A stretch of DNA of 13,568 bases from Spirochaetaceae bacterium (lineage in GTDB: Bacteria; Spirochaetota; Spirochaetia; Treponematales; Breznakiellaceae). Both the position numbers and the translations under genes were made by a program. Below are positions 7,080 through 13,452 of the stretch, one piece after another (position 1 is the first letter of the stretch; every line of letters begins with the position of its first letter). The notes beneath the pieces were generated by a model. That model was not told the DNA's origin, did not search any database, and saw nothing but the letters and a program-made list of their open reading frames with translations. Location of the stretch: the NCBI GenBank assembly GCA_031284085.1, contig JAITAM010000060.1, positions 1 to 13,568 on the forward strand, in the 5' to 3' direction.

Positions 7080-8522
7080 CTAAAGCTTTTCATCGCTGTC
7101 AAAGACAGTTGCGCCTAAAGGACCGACCGTTGTCTCGGCACGGTATTTTTGCAGCACAAGCGCCTCTTGTTCCAAACCAGCAAATGTATACACCGCCTTG
7201 CCGTCTTCCATAGATACGTCAGGTATCGAATACGCCCCCAGTTCTTTAATAATCTGTTCTTGCGCCGGCTCTATGTGTTTCGGCGTGCCTGCCGGATCGG
7301 AAAAGACAAGCTCCTCTGCTTTAACCGTGTTGGGGCGGTTCCATATCTGATTGTATGCAAGCCGGCGGAAGTTGTTCAGTTTTATCTGCGTATTGTCTCT
7401 TTTCACAAGAAAAGTTCTGATAGCCGGAATGAGCCAAAACAAAGCTGAGAAAACAAGAGGCACAATGCCAAGCCCTACGGTTACAGCTGCCGCCGCATGA
7501 CTTTCAGACATAAATTGTGAAAAAAGCACAAACGCAAGCGCATGTAAGTAAGAGCCGAGCGGGCTGAGCAAAAAGTAAGCGCTGAAAGCCACATTAGCGC
7601 CGTTTATAACACTGATCCATGTATTCATTGGTTTTGAATTTGACGAAAAAGCCTTCAGAGCTTTAAGTTTCAGTCTTCTTGAAAAAGACGCTGCGCTTTG
7701 CTGCGTATTCATCAAATCACCAAAACGGTAGATAATCGTCCCTTCTTCAGTCGCTTCGGGGTCTCCGCCATACTCCGCACAGAAGGCACTGATCGTCTCA
7801 TTCGCCTCTTGCGGACTAAGTCCTGTTAATATCATAAACTCAGGCAGGTTAATAATTCCCTTGTTCGCTTGAATAAATGTGATAATACTCTGCGCTTCAG
7901 TTTCACTGAGAAGACCGTGCGCTGACCGTTGCTTTTCCGTATCGCCATCTCCAAAAACAAAGGAGAAAATTGATTTATAGAGCGGCTTTTTATTCTCAGC
8001 CTGCCTCGTGGGCCTTGGGTTGGATTCAAAAGGTTTAAGCAATTCAGAATAGAACCAGATACGGATGATAAGTCCAAATAAGCCGTGGATAATACCGCCT
8101 AAAGAGCGTGATGGACCATCTTTTGAAGATGATGCAAACGTAGCGACCAAAAGCGCTAAGAGAGCAAGCGCCATGAAAAAGACAAAATAGCCGACCAGCA
8201 TAAGCATTATCCACAGCTTAAAGAGCATTTTGCCGCCGGCTTTGAGCGCTTTGCCAATTCCGCCTATGATTTTCCCAAACCGAGCCTTAAAGCCGCGGTA
8301 TTTGCTGGTCCACCCGCGCGGGAATGAGTAAAGAATCTCGCCGGATTCAGTTACTTGCAGGCGCCCCGAGAACTCATCCGCTACTGCAGGAGCAAGAGAA
8401 CGAACCGTTGCCAAAGGCAATGAGGTTTTGGCTACAATATCCGCAATAGTCGCTCCTTTAGGATGCGCCTTAAAGGCTTTGCAGACTTTTTCATAAGCTT
8501 CTTTTTCTTTAATCCGGTACAT
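7080..8522 (-). CDS. Conserved-type membrane protein with three winged-helix-like segments
   Basis: I do not recognise a named family. The 480-residue protein has hydrophobic stretches at about 103-130, 141-160, 303-336 and 342-370, consistent with four membrane segments and cytosolic N- and C-termini. The soluble parts look like small winged-helix modules. Each ends in the same beta-hairpin phrase: T-E-S-G-E-I-L-Y-S-F (58-67), T-E-E-G-T-I-I-Y-R-F (258-267) and M-E-D-G-K-A-V-Y-T-F (438-447). The first module contains a plausible helix-turn-helix (A-D-I-V-A-K-T-S-L-P-L-A-T-V). A membrane-bound DNA- or protein-binding role is possible but unproven. The start is firm: AAGGAGG lies five to six bases upstream of the ATG. 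The stop TAG overlaps the edge of repeat copy B, and the gene converges with the GH106-like gene. Confidence 0.75.
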   Translation of the reverse strand: MYRIKEKEAYEKVCKAFKAHPKGATIADIVAKTSLPLATVRSLAPAVADEFSGRLQVTESGEILYSFPRGWTSKYRGFKARFGKIIGGIGKALKAGGKMLFKLWIMLMLVGYFVFFMALALLALLVATFASSSKDGPSRSLGGIIHGLFGLIIRIWFYSELLKPFESNPRPTRQAENKKPLYKSIFSFVFGDGDTEKQRSAHGLLSETEAQSIITFIQANKGIINLPEFMILTGLSPQEANETISAFCAEYGGDPEATEEGTIIYRFGDLMNTQQSAASFSRRLKLKALKAFSSNSKPMNTWISVINGANVAFSAYFLLSPLGSYLHALAFVLFSQFMSESHAAAAVTVGLGIVPLVFSALFWLIPAIRTFLVKRDNTQIKLNNFRRLAYNQIWNRPNTVKAEELVFSDPAGTPKHIEPAQEQIIKELGAYSIPDVSMEDGKAVYTFAGLEQEALVLQKYRAETTVGPLGATVFDSDEKL

Positions 8523-8896
8523 AGATCCTCCTTTTTAAGGGCCTTCTCATCCCCACCTTGAAAAGATGGCGGTATAAAATCATGGTATACTTACCGCATA
8601 GAAAAAACAAGATCGCATATAAAGCGATACTCTTCTCTCACAAGATACTGATTTTTCCCAGAAATATCTACGAAAGTCTTTGCCAAGAGTTGCGGGGTCT
8701 CTATCAATGACAGGGAAATATTCTCAAAAAGATACGGAAGTCTCTACGGCATAACGAGAGCTTTTGCCGATATGCAAAAAGATGCTTGGGATACGATGTT
8801 TGTCGAGACTGAAATTCGCAGAATTGCTAGGGCATTGCTTTATTCTGTGAAACAAGGCGCCCATTGCTTTAGGCTTTCGGCTTGCTTACAGAACGT
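8523..8896. other. 374-base stretch with no convincing gene; possible remnant and degenerate repeats
   Basis: Near the 7080-8522 gene lies its Shine-Dalgarno and a weak minus-strand promoter candidate (TTGTTT-15-TATACC, about 8584-8610). On the plus strand a 42-codon ORF (8582-8710, MVYLPHRKNK...) lacks a ribosome site. A second open frame from about 8648 encodes protein-like sequence including I-T-R-A-F-A-D-M-Q-K-D-A-W-D, with no start and no clear end. This may be the remains of a gene. Phrases such as GAAAGTCTTTGCC, GAAGTCTCTACGG and GAGCTTTTGCC recur between 8671 and 8772 and resemble the 21-bp repeats at 12494-12586. I see no RNA gene. Confidence 0.35.
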
Positions 8897-9136
8897 TCAA
8901 TGCTCTTTAGCAGATGCTATGCAGCATTCATACGCCGCTATGGTTGCAGCCATTGTAATTTCTTGTACTTCACCGCGGCCTATCCAATCAGAACCATCCA
9001 AAATATACAAATGCCGTAGCACAGCCTCAAGTTCTGTTACTGCAGCACCGGCTTTAAGCCGATTTTCTAGCGCATACAGCTCTTCATTAAAAATCTGTGT
9101 GTATTTATCTTCCCGCCAATTACTGTTCATAGCCAT
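8897..9136 (-). CDS. Small conserved-type spirochaetal protein of unknown function
   Basis: This 79-residue soluble protein is predicted to be mostly helical, with no signal or membrane segment. The central motif L-Y-I-L-D-G-S-D-W-I-G-R-G-E-V-Q-E-I (residues 43-60) is unusually rich in conserved-type residues (D-G-x-D-W-x-G-R-G). It resembles short spirochaetal proteins I recall, but I cannot name a family or role. The start at 9134-9136 (M-A-M-N) or the ATG six bases downstream (9128-9130) is preferred, because the protein-like sequence begins there. Longer upstream starts in the same frame (9238 or 9337) add sequence that overlaps the promoter of the divergent gene. No Shine-Dalgarno is visible. 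TATACT lies 12 bases before the ATG, so the mRNA may be nearly leaderless. The gene is divergent from the acidic-protein operon. Confidence 0.65.
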   Translation of the reverse strand: MAMNSNWREDKYTQIFNEELYALENRLKAGAAVTELEAVLRHLYILDGSDWIGRGEVQEITMAATIAAYECCIASAKEH

Positions 9137-9251
9137 TATTGTTATAGTATACCCGTTCTCGTATGGACAAGGTAGTACAAGCTTGCCGTGTATTTCTTTT
9201 TTCTTGTGAAAATTAAGAAGATTCTTCGTATAATCCATACCATTTTTTTGC

Positions 9252-9294
9252 TTGACACAAGAGAATCTACTGGTTATTATACTCAATATAAGGA
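9252..9294 (+). promoter_or_regulatory. Sigma-70-type promoter and ribosome site of the acidic protein operon
   Basis: TTGACA (9252-9257) is a perfect -35 box. After a 17-base spacer comes TATTAT (9275-9280), five of six matches to the -10 consensus. Transcription should start near 9287. AAGGA (9290-9294) lies seven bases before the ATG at 9302. This leaves a very short leader and decides the start of the downstream gene against the longer frame that begins at 9188. It is the best promoter in the window. Confidence 0.82.
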
Positions 9295-9301
9295 ATGCTT
9301 C

Positions 9302-10939
9302 ATGTCTGACGACAAAAAAACTGCAATATACGAGCAAGACGATTCCGCCGATGAGTTAGAAGAATACGGAGTGTGGATAACTAATAAGACACAAGATGAA
9401 GTGTCGGCGAATACGAAAGGTAAGTCTGAGTCGGAAGAAAACGCTGATTTTTCTTGGAATGTTTTGGATGGTGAGCCTAGTACCGAAGGCGGCGAACTCT
9501 CTGATACAGAGAAGGCTAATGAGGATAGCGGCGTTTCATCGGATGATATTCCTTCTTTTGAAGAGAAGGATGCTTTGGCTGATGACGGAGAGAATACAAT
9601 GGTAGAACCGAGTGTGGTCGATGAACTACTGGTTGAAGAGCCTCTTGAACCGGAGATCGCTGTCGAACAAGTAAGTGAACCGAGTGATAATGCCGATGAG
9701 TCGAAGGATTTTTTTGGAGTAACAGAAGAAATTCCGGTATTGCAGGAACAAGACGAGGATAGCAGCGTTTCATCGGATGATATTCCTTCTTTTGAACAGA
9801 GCGACGTTTCGACTGATGATGGAGAGAATACAATGATAGAACCGAGTGTGGTCGATGAACTACCGGTTGAAGAGCCTCTTGAACCGGAGATCGCTGTCAA
9901 ACAAGCAAACGAGCCGAGTGATAATACCAATAAGTCGAAAGATTTTTTTGGAATAACAGAAGAAATTCCGGTATTGCAGGAACAAGACGATACTGACAAA
10001 GTTTCCCAACTATTAAAAAGCGTAGTCCAAGAATTGAGGCTCATTCACGAGGAACTTACCGTTTTACGCCGTGAGCTTCTCTCTAACAAAGAAAGAAAAG
10101 AGATTCCTGTAGAGACTCCAGCGCCTCTCGAAGCTCCGGCAAAAAGCGAAGGGTTCTTTGATGAAGAAGACGATGAAAAAATAGCCTTGACCGGCGATGA
10201 ACTTGAAAATATTTTAATGACTTCTGATTTTACTGAAGAAACAGGATCTGATGCGGCTCTAGAGCTAGAGAGTGATGATGAGACTCCTTCTCTTCTTTTT
10301 GAAGAAGTAGACTATTCACCGACAGACGATGCGGAAACCTCTGAAGTGGAAGACGCAGCCCTTATTCAAGCGCAAGATATGGCTTACCTTGAGGAGGACC
10401 CCTTTGTCGACGATGAGTCTTTACCTGATGAGCAAACGGAAGACCTAGAGTCCTCCAATAATAACGCGCCAGATAATTTTTTTGATCTTGATAGTATTAT
10501 CGAAATATCTGTTGCAGAAGCAAAAAATGAAACTGGTGAATTAGAAATAAAAACTCCGCCAGAAAAAGTAGACGAAGAATCTGAAAATGATGACGGATCG
10601 ATAGATGATAGTTCGCTGGATGACGAGCTGATTGATGAAGATTTAAGTGAAGATCTGCTTAATAGCGATACTTTGGCGGAAGACGAGCTTTTGGGAGGTA
10701 TTTCCAAGCCAGAGCCGCAGCCGGCACAAGAGACGGTATCTGAAGCTGCTCCTGCAGCAAAGACCGATGGAACCGACGCCTTCTTTATTCCATCCTCCAT
10801 TAAAGACGAACTGAGTGTGGTGCTTTGTTACATGGATCAGCTTTTAGAAGCCCTACCAGATGAAAAAATCGAAGAGTTTGCCCATTCAGAATATTTCGAC
10901 ACCTACAAAAAACTTTTTAAGGAACTAGGACTTGGTTGA
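9302..10939 (+). CDS. Highly acidic repeat protein with coiled coil and spirochaetal-type C-terminal tail
   Basis: The 545-residue protein is dominated by D, E and S and is probably disordered over most of its length. After a 73-residue head come two tandem 78-residue repeats (74-151 and 152-229). Next is a heptad-like helix (about 230-268, Q-L-L-K-S-V-V-Q-E-L-R-L-I) likely to form a coiled coil, then a second acidic region containing F-F-D-E-E-D-D-E-K-I-A-L-T-G-D-E-L. The last 45 residues form a compact helical tail (Y-M-D-Q-L-L-E-A-L-P-D-E-K-I-E-E-F). From memory this tail occurs in other treponemal proteins. There is no signal peptide or membrane segment. An aromatic pair (F-F) recurs five times at the edge of acidic blocks. 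It is first in an operon and overlaps the DUF115 gene by four bases, suggesting a shared task, perhaps in motility or surface modification. The function is unknown; a scaffold or adaptor is a guess. Confidence 0.78.
   Translation: MSDDKKTAIYEQDDSADELEEYGVWITNKTQDEVSANTKGKSESEENADFSWNVLDGEPSTEGGELSDTEKANEDSGVSSDDIPSFEEKDALADDGENTMVEPSVVDELLVEEPLEPEIAVEQVSEPSDNADESKDFFGVTEEIPVLQEQDEDSSVSSDDIPSFEQSDVSTDDGENTMIEPSVVDELPVEEPLEPEIAVKQANEPSDNTNKSKDFFGITEEIPVLQEQDDTDKVSQLLKSVVQELRLIHEELTVLRRELLSNKERKEIPVETPAPLEAPAKSEGFFDEEDDEKIALTGDELENILMTSDFTEETGSDAALELESDDETPSLLFEEVDYSPTDDAETSEVEDAALIQAQDMAYLEEDPFVDDESLPDEQTEDLESSNNNAPDNFFDLDSIIEISVAEAKNETGELEIKTPPEKVDEESENDDGSIDDSSLDDELIDEDLSEDLLNSDTLAEDELLGGISKPEPQPAQETVSEAAPAAKTDGTDAFFIPSSIKDELSVVLCYMDQLLEALPDEKIEEFAHSEYFDTYKKLFKELGLG
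9521..9988 (+). repeat. Two in-frame 234-bp tandem repeats inside the acidic protein gene
   Basis: Unit 1 is 9521-9754 and unit 2 is 9755-9988, each exactly 78 codons. Both begin GAGGATAGC and end with the codons for V-L-Q-E-Q-D. The stretches around S-S-D-D-I-P-S-F-E and S-V-V-D-E-L are almost identical at DNA level, while the middle of each unit has diverged, including acidic-to-basic changes (V-E-Q to V-K-Q, D-E-S to N-K-S). The duplication is fairly recent and could expand or contract by slippage or recombination without shifting the frame. Confidence 0.93.
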
Positions 10940-12297
10940 TTAGTCTTCATTCTCGGTATAATCCGGTTGCAGAAGCACAGCGGTACCTTGATGCAATTCC
11001 TATGCGTCAAGGTACCCGTTTTTTTATTCTGATCGAGCCGGGGGAAGGTTACCTTATTCCCATTCTTAACCAGCGTTTTCCTACCGTAACCGTCATTGCC
11101 CTGCATCTTACCGATTCGTTTTCATCTTCATCGCAAGGAAACTGCCTTAGCTGGAGTCCCGCTGCAGGCCCTTTGCACAGCTTCTTAGAAAAGATTATTC
11201 CGGATATTGAAGCTCGCTTTGTCCATATCATTGAATGGCGGCCGGCTTCTACGCTCTATGGCAAACTTTATGTGCAGTTGCTATCCGAAACCACCGAGTT
11301 CCTTAAACGGATAGATGCTAATGCAAGAACAGCCTGCGCCTTCGGCACACGTTGGGTTAAGAACTTCTTCAAGAATGTGGATCGTATTCGGCTTGTCTGC
11401 CCAATTCTCCATATACCCATAGCTGCGCCTTTTATTATTACCGGAGCAGGCCCTAGTTTAGAAAAAGCGCTGCCCATTATCCGCCGCCAACGCTCCGCTT
11501 CTATCATTGCGGCATCGTCGTCTGTGCCTGCGCTTCGTGCAGGCAAAATAGAACCGGATATGATCATCACCACAGATGGCGGCACGTGGGCGCTTTTCCA
11601 TTTGTACGAATGTCTACGAGATAAGAAAAACTTTACCCTCGTAGCAACTATGACAGCGGCTCTTCCCTCACAGTGCAGCAGCGTCTCGGTAATACCTGTT
11701 GCCGACCGCAGCCTCTGGCAAACGCTCATTCTACGCGCCTTGCAAATTCCTTTTATTGCTCTGCCGCAACGAGGAACGGTAACGGCATCGGCTATTGATT
11801 TTGCTTTAACGGTATCTTCTGGGAAGATTGGCATAGCAGGCGTTGATCTTGCCCATGCCGATATACGCACCCACGCTCGACCCAACACCTTCGACCGGTT
11901 TCAAGACGAGCAGGCAACCCGCTGCAATCCGGTTTATACCCAACGCTTTGTCCGGTCTTCGGCAATTACCGGCGGCGGCAGCCTTCCTATTTATACCTCG
12001 TGGTTCAAGCAGGAAATAGGAACTTACCCGCACCGCCTCTTTTCACTCGGTTCAAATAACCCTGTATTTACCGCATTGCCGGCATGGAAAGACGCTGCCG
12101 AGCCTTCCCCCTCGCTTCACCTCAAATCTATCCCTAATACCGCAACCGCATCGGAAGGGAAGGAAATTCTGTTCCATGCACTGGAAAATGATAAGGTTTC
12201 CGATACAATCCGGCAAGAATTAGCGCCGCTTTTATTTCCGGGCGTCCAAGAAGTTTCTGCTGCGGACTTGAAAAACAAGCTGGAGACCCTGCTCTAG
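10936..12297 (+). CDS. DUF115/MptE-like protein (Maf-type, possible flagellin-modifying glycosyltransferase)
   Basis: The 453-residue protein contains the DUF115 core. A Rossmann-like nucleotide-binding loop, I-I-T-G-A-G-P-S-L-E (about 167-176), is followed by P-D-M-I-I-T-T-D-G-G (207-216, with D214) and G-I-A-G-V-D-L-A-H-A-D near 300. This core is shared by archaeal MptE (6-hydroxymethylpterin diphosphokinase) and bacterial Maf proteins, which transfer nonulosonic acids to flagellins. In a motile spirochaete the Maf-like role is more likely than pterin synthesis, but the substrate cannot be read from the sequence. The N-terminal 160 residues are a variable domain without membrane segments. 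The start is TTG (10936-10938), overlapping the TGA of the acidic protein gene by four bases. AGGA (10927-10930) gives correct spacing, so the two genes are probably translationally coupled. No clear terminator follows. Confidence 0.82.
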   Translation: MISLHSRYNPVAEAQRYLDAIPMRQGTRFFILIEPGEGYLIPILNQRFPTVTVIALHLTDSFSSSSQGNCLSWSPAAGPLHSFLEKIIPDIEARFVHIIEWRPASTLYGKLYVQLLSETTEFLKRIDANARTACAFGTRWVKNFFKNVDRIRLVCPILHIPIAAPFIITGAGPSLEKALPIIRRQRSASIIAASSSVPALRAGKIEPDMIITTDGGTWALFHLYECLRDKKNFTLVATMTAALPSQCSSVSVIPVADRSLWQTLILRALQIPFIALPQRGTVTASAIDFALTVSSGKIGIAGVDLAHADIRTHARPNTFDRFQDEQATRCNPVYTQRFVRSSAITGGGSLPIYTSWFKQEIGTYPHRLFSLGSNNPVFTALPAWKDAAEPSPSLHLKSIPNTATASEGKEILFHALENDKVSDTIRQELAPLLFPGVQEVSAADLKNKLETLL

Positions 12298-12318
12298 AAC
12301 AAAAAGCGGGAGAAAATA

Positions 12319-12420
12319 AAAGCGTATACAATCATGCAAAGCAATGCGGAACTATGCGTCTACGCCCAAACCTAGTCGGCAGGCAAGCGCTTTGCATCCG
12401 CCGTTGCCGCCGCGGTATAG
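12319..12420 (+). pseudogene. Decayed duplicate of the 5' end of the DUF975 gene
   Basis: From 12325 the sequence repeats the start of the gene at 12749. TATACAATCATGCAAAGCAA and the next five bases are identical, and over the 95 bases aligned without gaps I count about 77 matches (near 81 percent). Translation in the parental frame gives Y-T-I-M-Q-S-N-A-E-L-C-V-Y-A-Q-T, a TAG at 12373-12375, more matching residues (A-G-K, then F-A-S-A) and a second TAG at 12418-12420. The codons aligned with the parental ATG and GAT are AAA and GCG, so the start is lost. Similarity to the leader (GGGAGAAAA) extends a little upstream. After 12420 similarity fades quickly. This is a non-functional fragment of a tandem duplication. 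Confidence 0.85.
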
Positions 12421-12493
12421 GCTCAGGCTTTAACTCTTTGGGTCGTGGATGGCCACCAATTCTTATAACCCTTCTTTTTGTTTTTGCAAAAAG

Positions 12494-12586
12494 GAACTTT
12501 TGCCTAACGGTAGAGAAACTTTTGCTGACACGTCGGGAACTTCTGCCGACACGTCGGGAACTCTTGCCTATGGCTAGGGAACTTTG
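12494..12586 (+). repeat. Four-unit 21-bp direct tandem repeat
   Basis: The units begin GAACTTTTGCC (12494-12514), GAAACTTTTGC (12515-12536, one base longer), GAACTTCTGCC (12537-12557) and GAACTCTTGCC (12558-12578), with a fifth start at 12579. Units 2 and 3 share GACACGTCGG at their ends. There are no spacers, so this is not a CRISPR array. It forms part of the 451-base gap between the DUF115 and DUF975 genes. Its translation (L-L-P-T-R-R-E type) is an accidental reading frame. The rest of the gap beyond the pseudogene and this repeat shows nothing recognisable until the promoter at 12697. Confidence 0.88.
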
Positions 12587-12696
12587 TGGAGGTGATTGTT
12601 ATCGTTCAATTTCCGGCTTTGATTCTTAAAGGCCACGGCCTAAAGATGCGACGGATGCCTGCCGGCCGCTTGGTTGAGTAATTTTTATAGCGCACC

Positions 12697-12742
12697 TTGA
12701 TTTTTTGATTATCATTTGTTGTACTTAAAGACAAGACAGGAG
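12697..12742 (+). promoter_or_regulatory. Probable promoter and ribosome site of the DUF975 gene
   Basis: TTGATT (12697-12702) and TGTACT (12720-12725) are separated by 17 bases and match the sigma-70 consensus at four of six positions each. AGGAG (12738-12742) lies six bases before the ATG at 12749 and fixes that start rather than the ATG at 12716. The promoter call is tentative; the ribosome site is strong. Confidence 0.5.
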
Positions 12743-12748
12743 AAAAAT

Positions 12749-13411
12749 ATGGATTATACAATCATGCAAAGCAATGCGGGACTGCGCGCCTACGCCCGAA
12801 CTCAGTTGGCGGGTAAGTGGTTTGCATCCGCCATTGTTACCTTGGTATACATGCTCATTTTTTATATTGCAAATGTGTTGGTATCAGGAATTGGAGCTTT
12901 TATTGGATTCGTTTTTGAATTTCAAAATACCGATATTTTAAGCATTTTCATAAAAACAGTTGTATCTTCAGCCATTACAGGGCCGGTAACGGTGGGCTAC
13001 TTTTGGTATTTTATGTACATTGCTCGTGGAGAGCCGACAGCGCTGCAAAATCTTTTTGACGGCTTTCGGCTTTTTTCTAAGGTTTTTTTAGTGTTCTTTA
13101 CTCAGACTCTTTTGATCATGCTGTGGACGTTGCTTTTATTCGTCCCCGGTATTATCAAAGGTTGCAGTTATGCCATGACCTTTTTTATTCTCCGAGACAA
13201 TCCGGATATTGGCACTCTAGAAGCAATAACGCAAAGCCGGCGTATGATGAACGGTCATAAGATGCGCTACTTTTTACTGCAGCTCAGTTTTATGGGCTGG
13301 CTTTTGTTGTGCATCATTTCAGCGGGCATTGGACTGCTGTGGCTTCTGCCCTATGCATATCTTACCACCGCTAACTTCTACGAATACCTCAAACAAAACA
13401 GAGCATCCTAG
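12749..13411 (+). CDS. DUF975 family integral membrane protein
   Basis: The 220-residue protein has the signature of DUF975 (YesL-unrelated, often called an integral membrane protein). A short cytosolic N-terminus is followed by hydrophobic segments at about 27-52, 68-90, 118-142, 145-155 and 180-210. The conserved loop G-P-V-T-V-G-Y-F-W-Y-F-M and R-G-E-P-T-A-L-Q-N-L-F-D-G-F is followed by F-V-P-G-I-I-K-G-C-S-Y-A-M and A-I-T-Q-S-R-R-M-M-N-G-H-K, the best-conserved stretch of the family. The molecular role of DUF975 is unknown; it is a cytoplasmic-membrane protein. It appears to be a single-gene unit, with its own ribosome site and a large palindrome just after the stop. A broken copy of its first 32 codons lies about 425 bases upstream, so the gene was once partly or wholly duplicated. 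Confidence 0.88.
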   Translation: MDYTIMQSNAGLRAYARTQLAGKWFASAIVTLVYMLIFYIANVLVSGIGAFIGFVFEFQNTDILSIFIKTVVSSAITGPVTVGYFWYFMYIARGEPTALQNLFDGFRLFSKVFLVFFTQTLLIMLWTLLLFVPGIIKGCSYAMTFFILRDNPDIGTLEAITQSRRMMNGHKMRYFLLQLSFMGWLLLCIISAGIGLLWLLPYAYLTTANFYEYLKQNRAS

Positions 13412-13417
13412 CTCGGT

Positions 13418-13452
13418 AGGTCTGACCTGTTATCATAACATAGGTCAGACCT
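13418..13452. repeat. Large palindrome with two AGGTC(T/A)GACCT arms
   Basis: AGGTCTGACCT (13418-13428) and its exact reverse complement AGGTCAGACCT (13442-13452) form an 11-pair stem. Inside it GTTAT and ATAAC (13429-13433 and 13435-13439) can pair again, with AT as a bulge. It starts six bases after the DUF975 stop codon. The same 10-11-base motif ends both intergenic repeats around the GH106-like gene. It may act as a transcript end or mRNA-stabilising structure, but no T run follows on the plus strand. Purine-rich sequence with A runs comes next. Confidence 0.75.

Noticed and set aside
9188..9301. N-terminal extension of the acidic protein starting at 9188
   Set aside because: The extension runs across the -35 and -10 boxes at 9252-9280. 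The ATG at 9302 has a good ribosome site, and the extension is basic and hydrophobic, unlike the rest of the protein.
9137..9337. Longer starts for the minus-strand gene at 8897-9136
   Set aside because: They overlap the divergent promoter and add sequence without conserved-looking motifs or a ribosome site.
9283..10044. Serine-rich minus-strand frames opposite the acidic gene
   Set aside because: They are the antisense reading of Asp/Glu-rich codons and repeats, not independent genes.
11268..11888. 206-codon minus-strand frame inside the DUF115 gene
   Set aside because: It is a shadow of a well-supported gene on the opposite strand.
12494..12586. CRISPR array
   Set aside because: The units are contiguous with no spacers and there are no cas genes.
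12354..12629. 91-codon frame with R-E-L-L-P repeats
   Set aside because: It spans the pseudogene in the wrong frame and the 21-bp array. The repeated peptide comes from the DNA repeat.
12716..12748. Upstream ATG for the DUF975 gene
   Set aside because: It lies within the probable promoter, and the AGGAG site fits the ATG at 12749. The pseudogene similarity also matches the shorter start.
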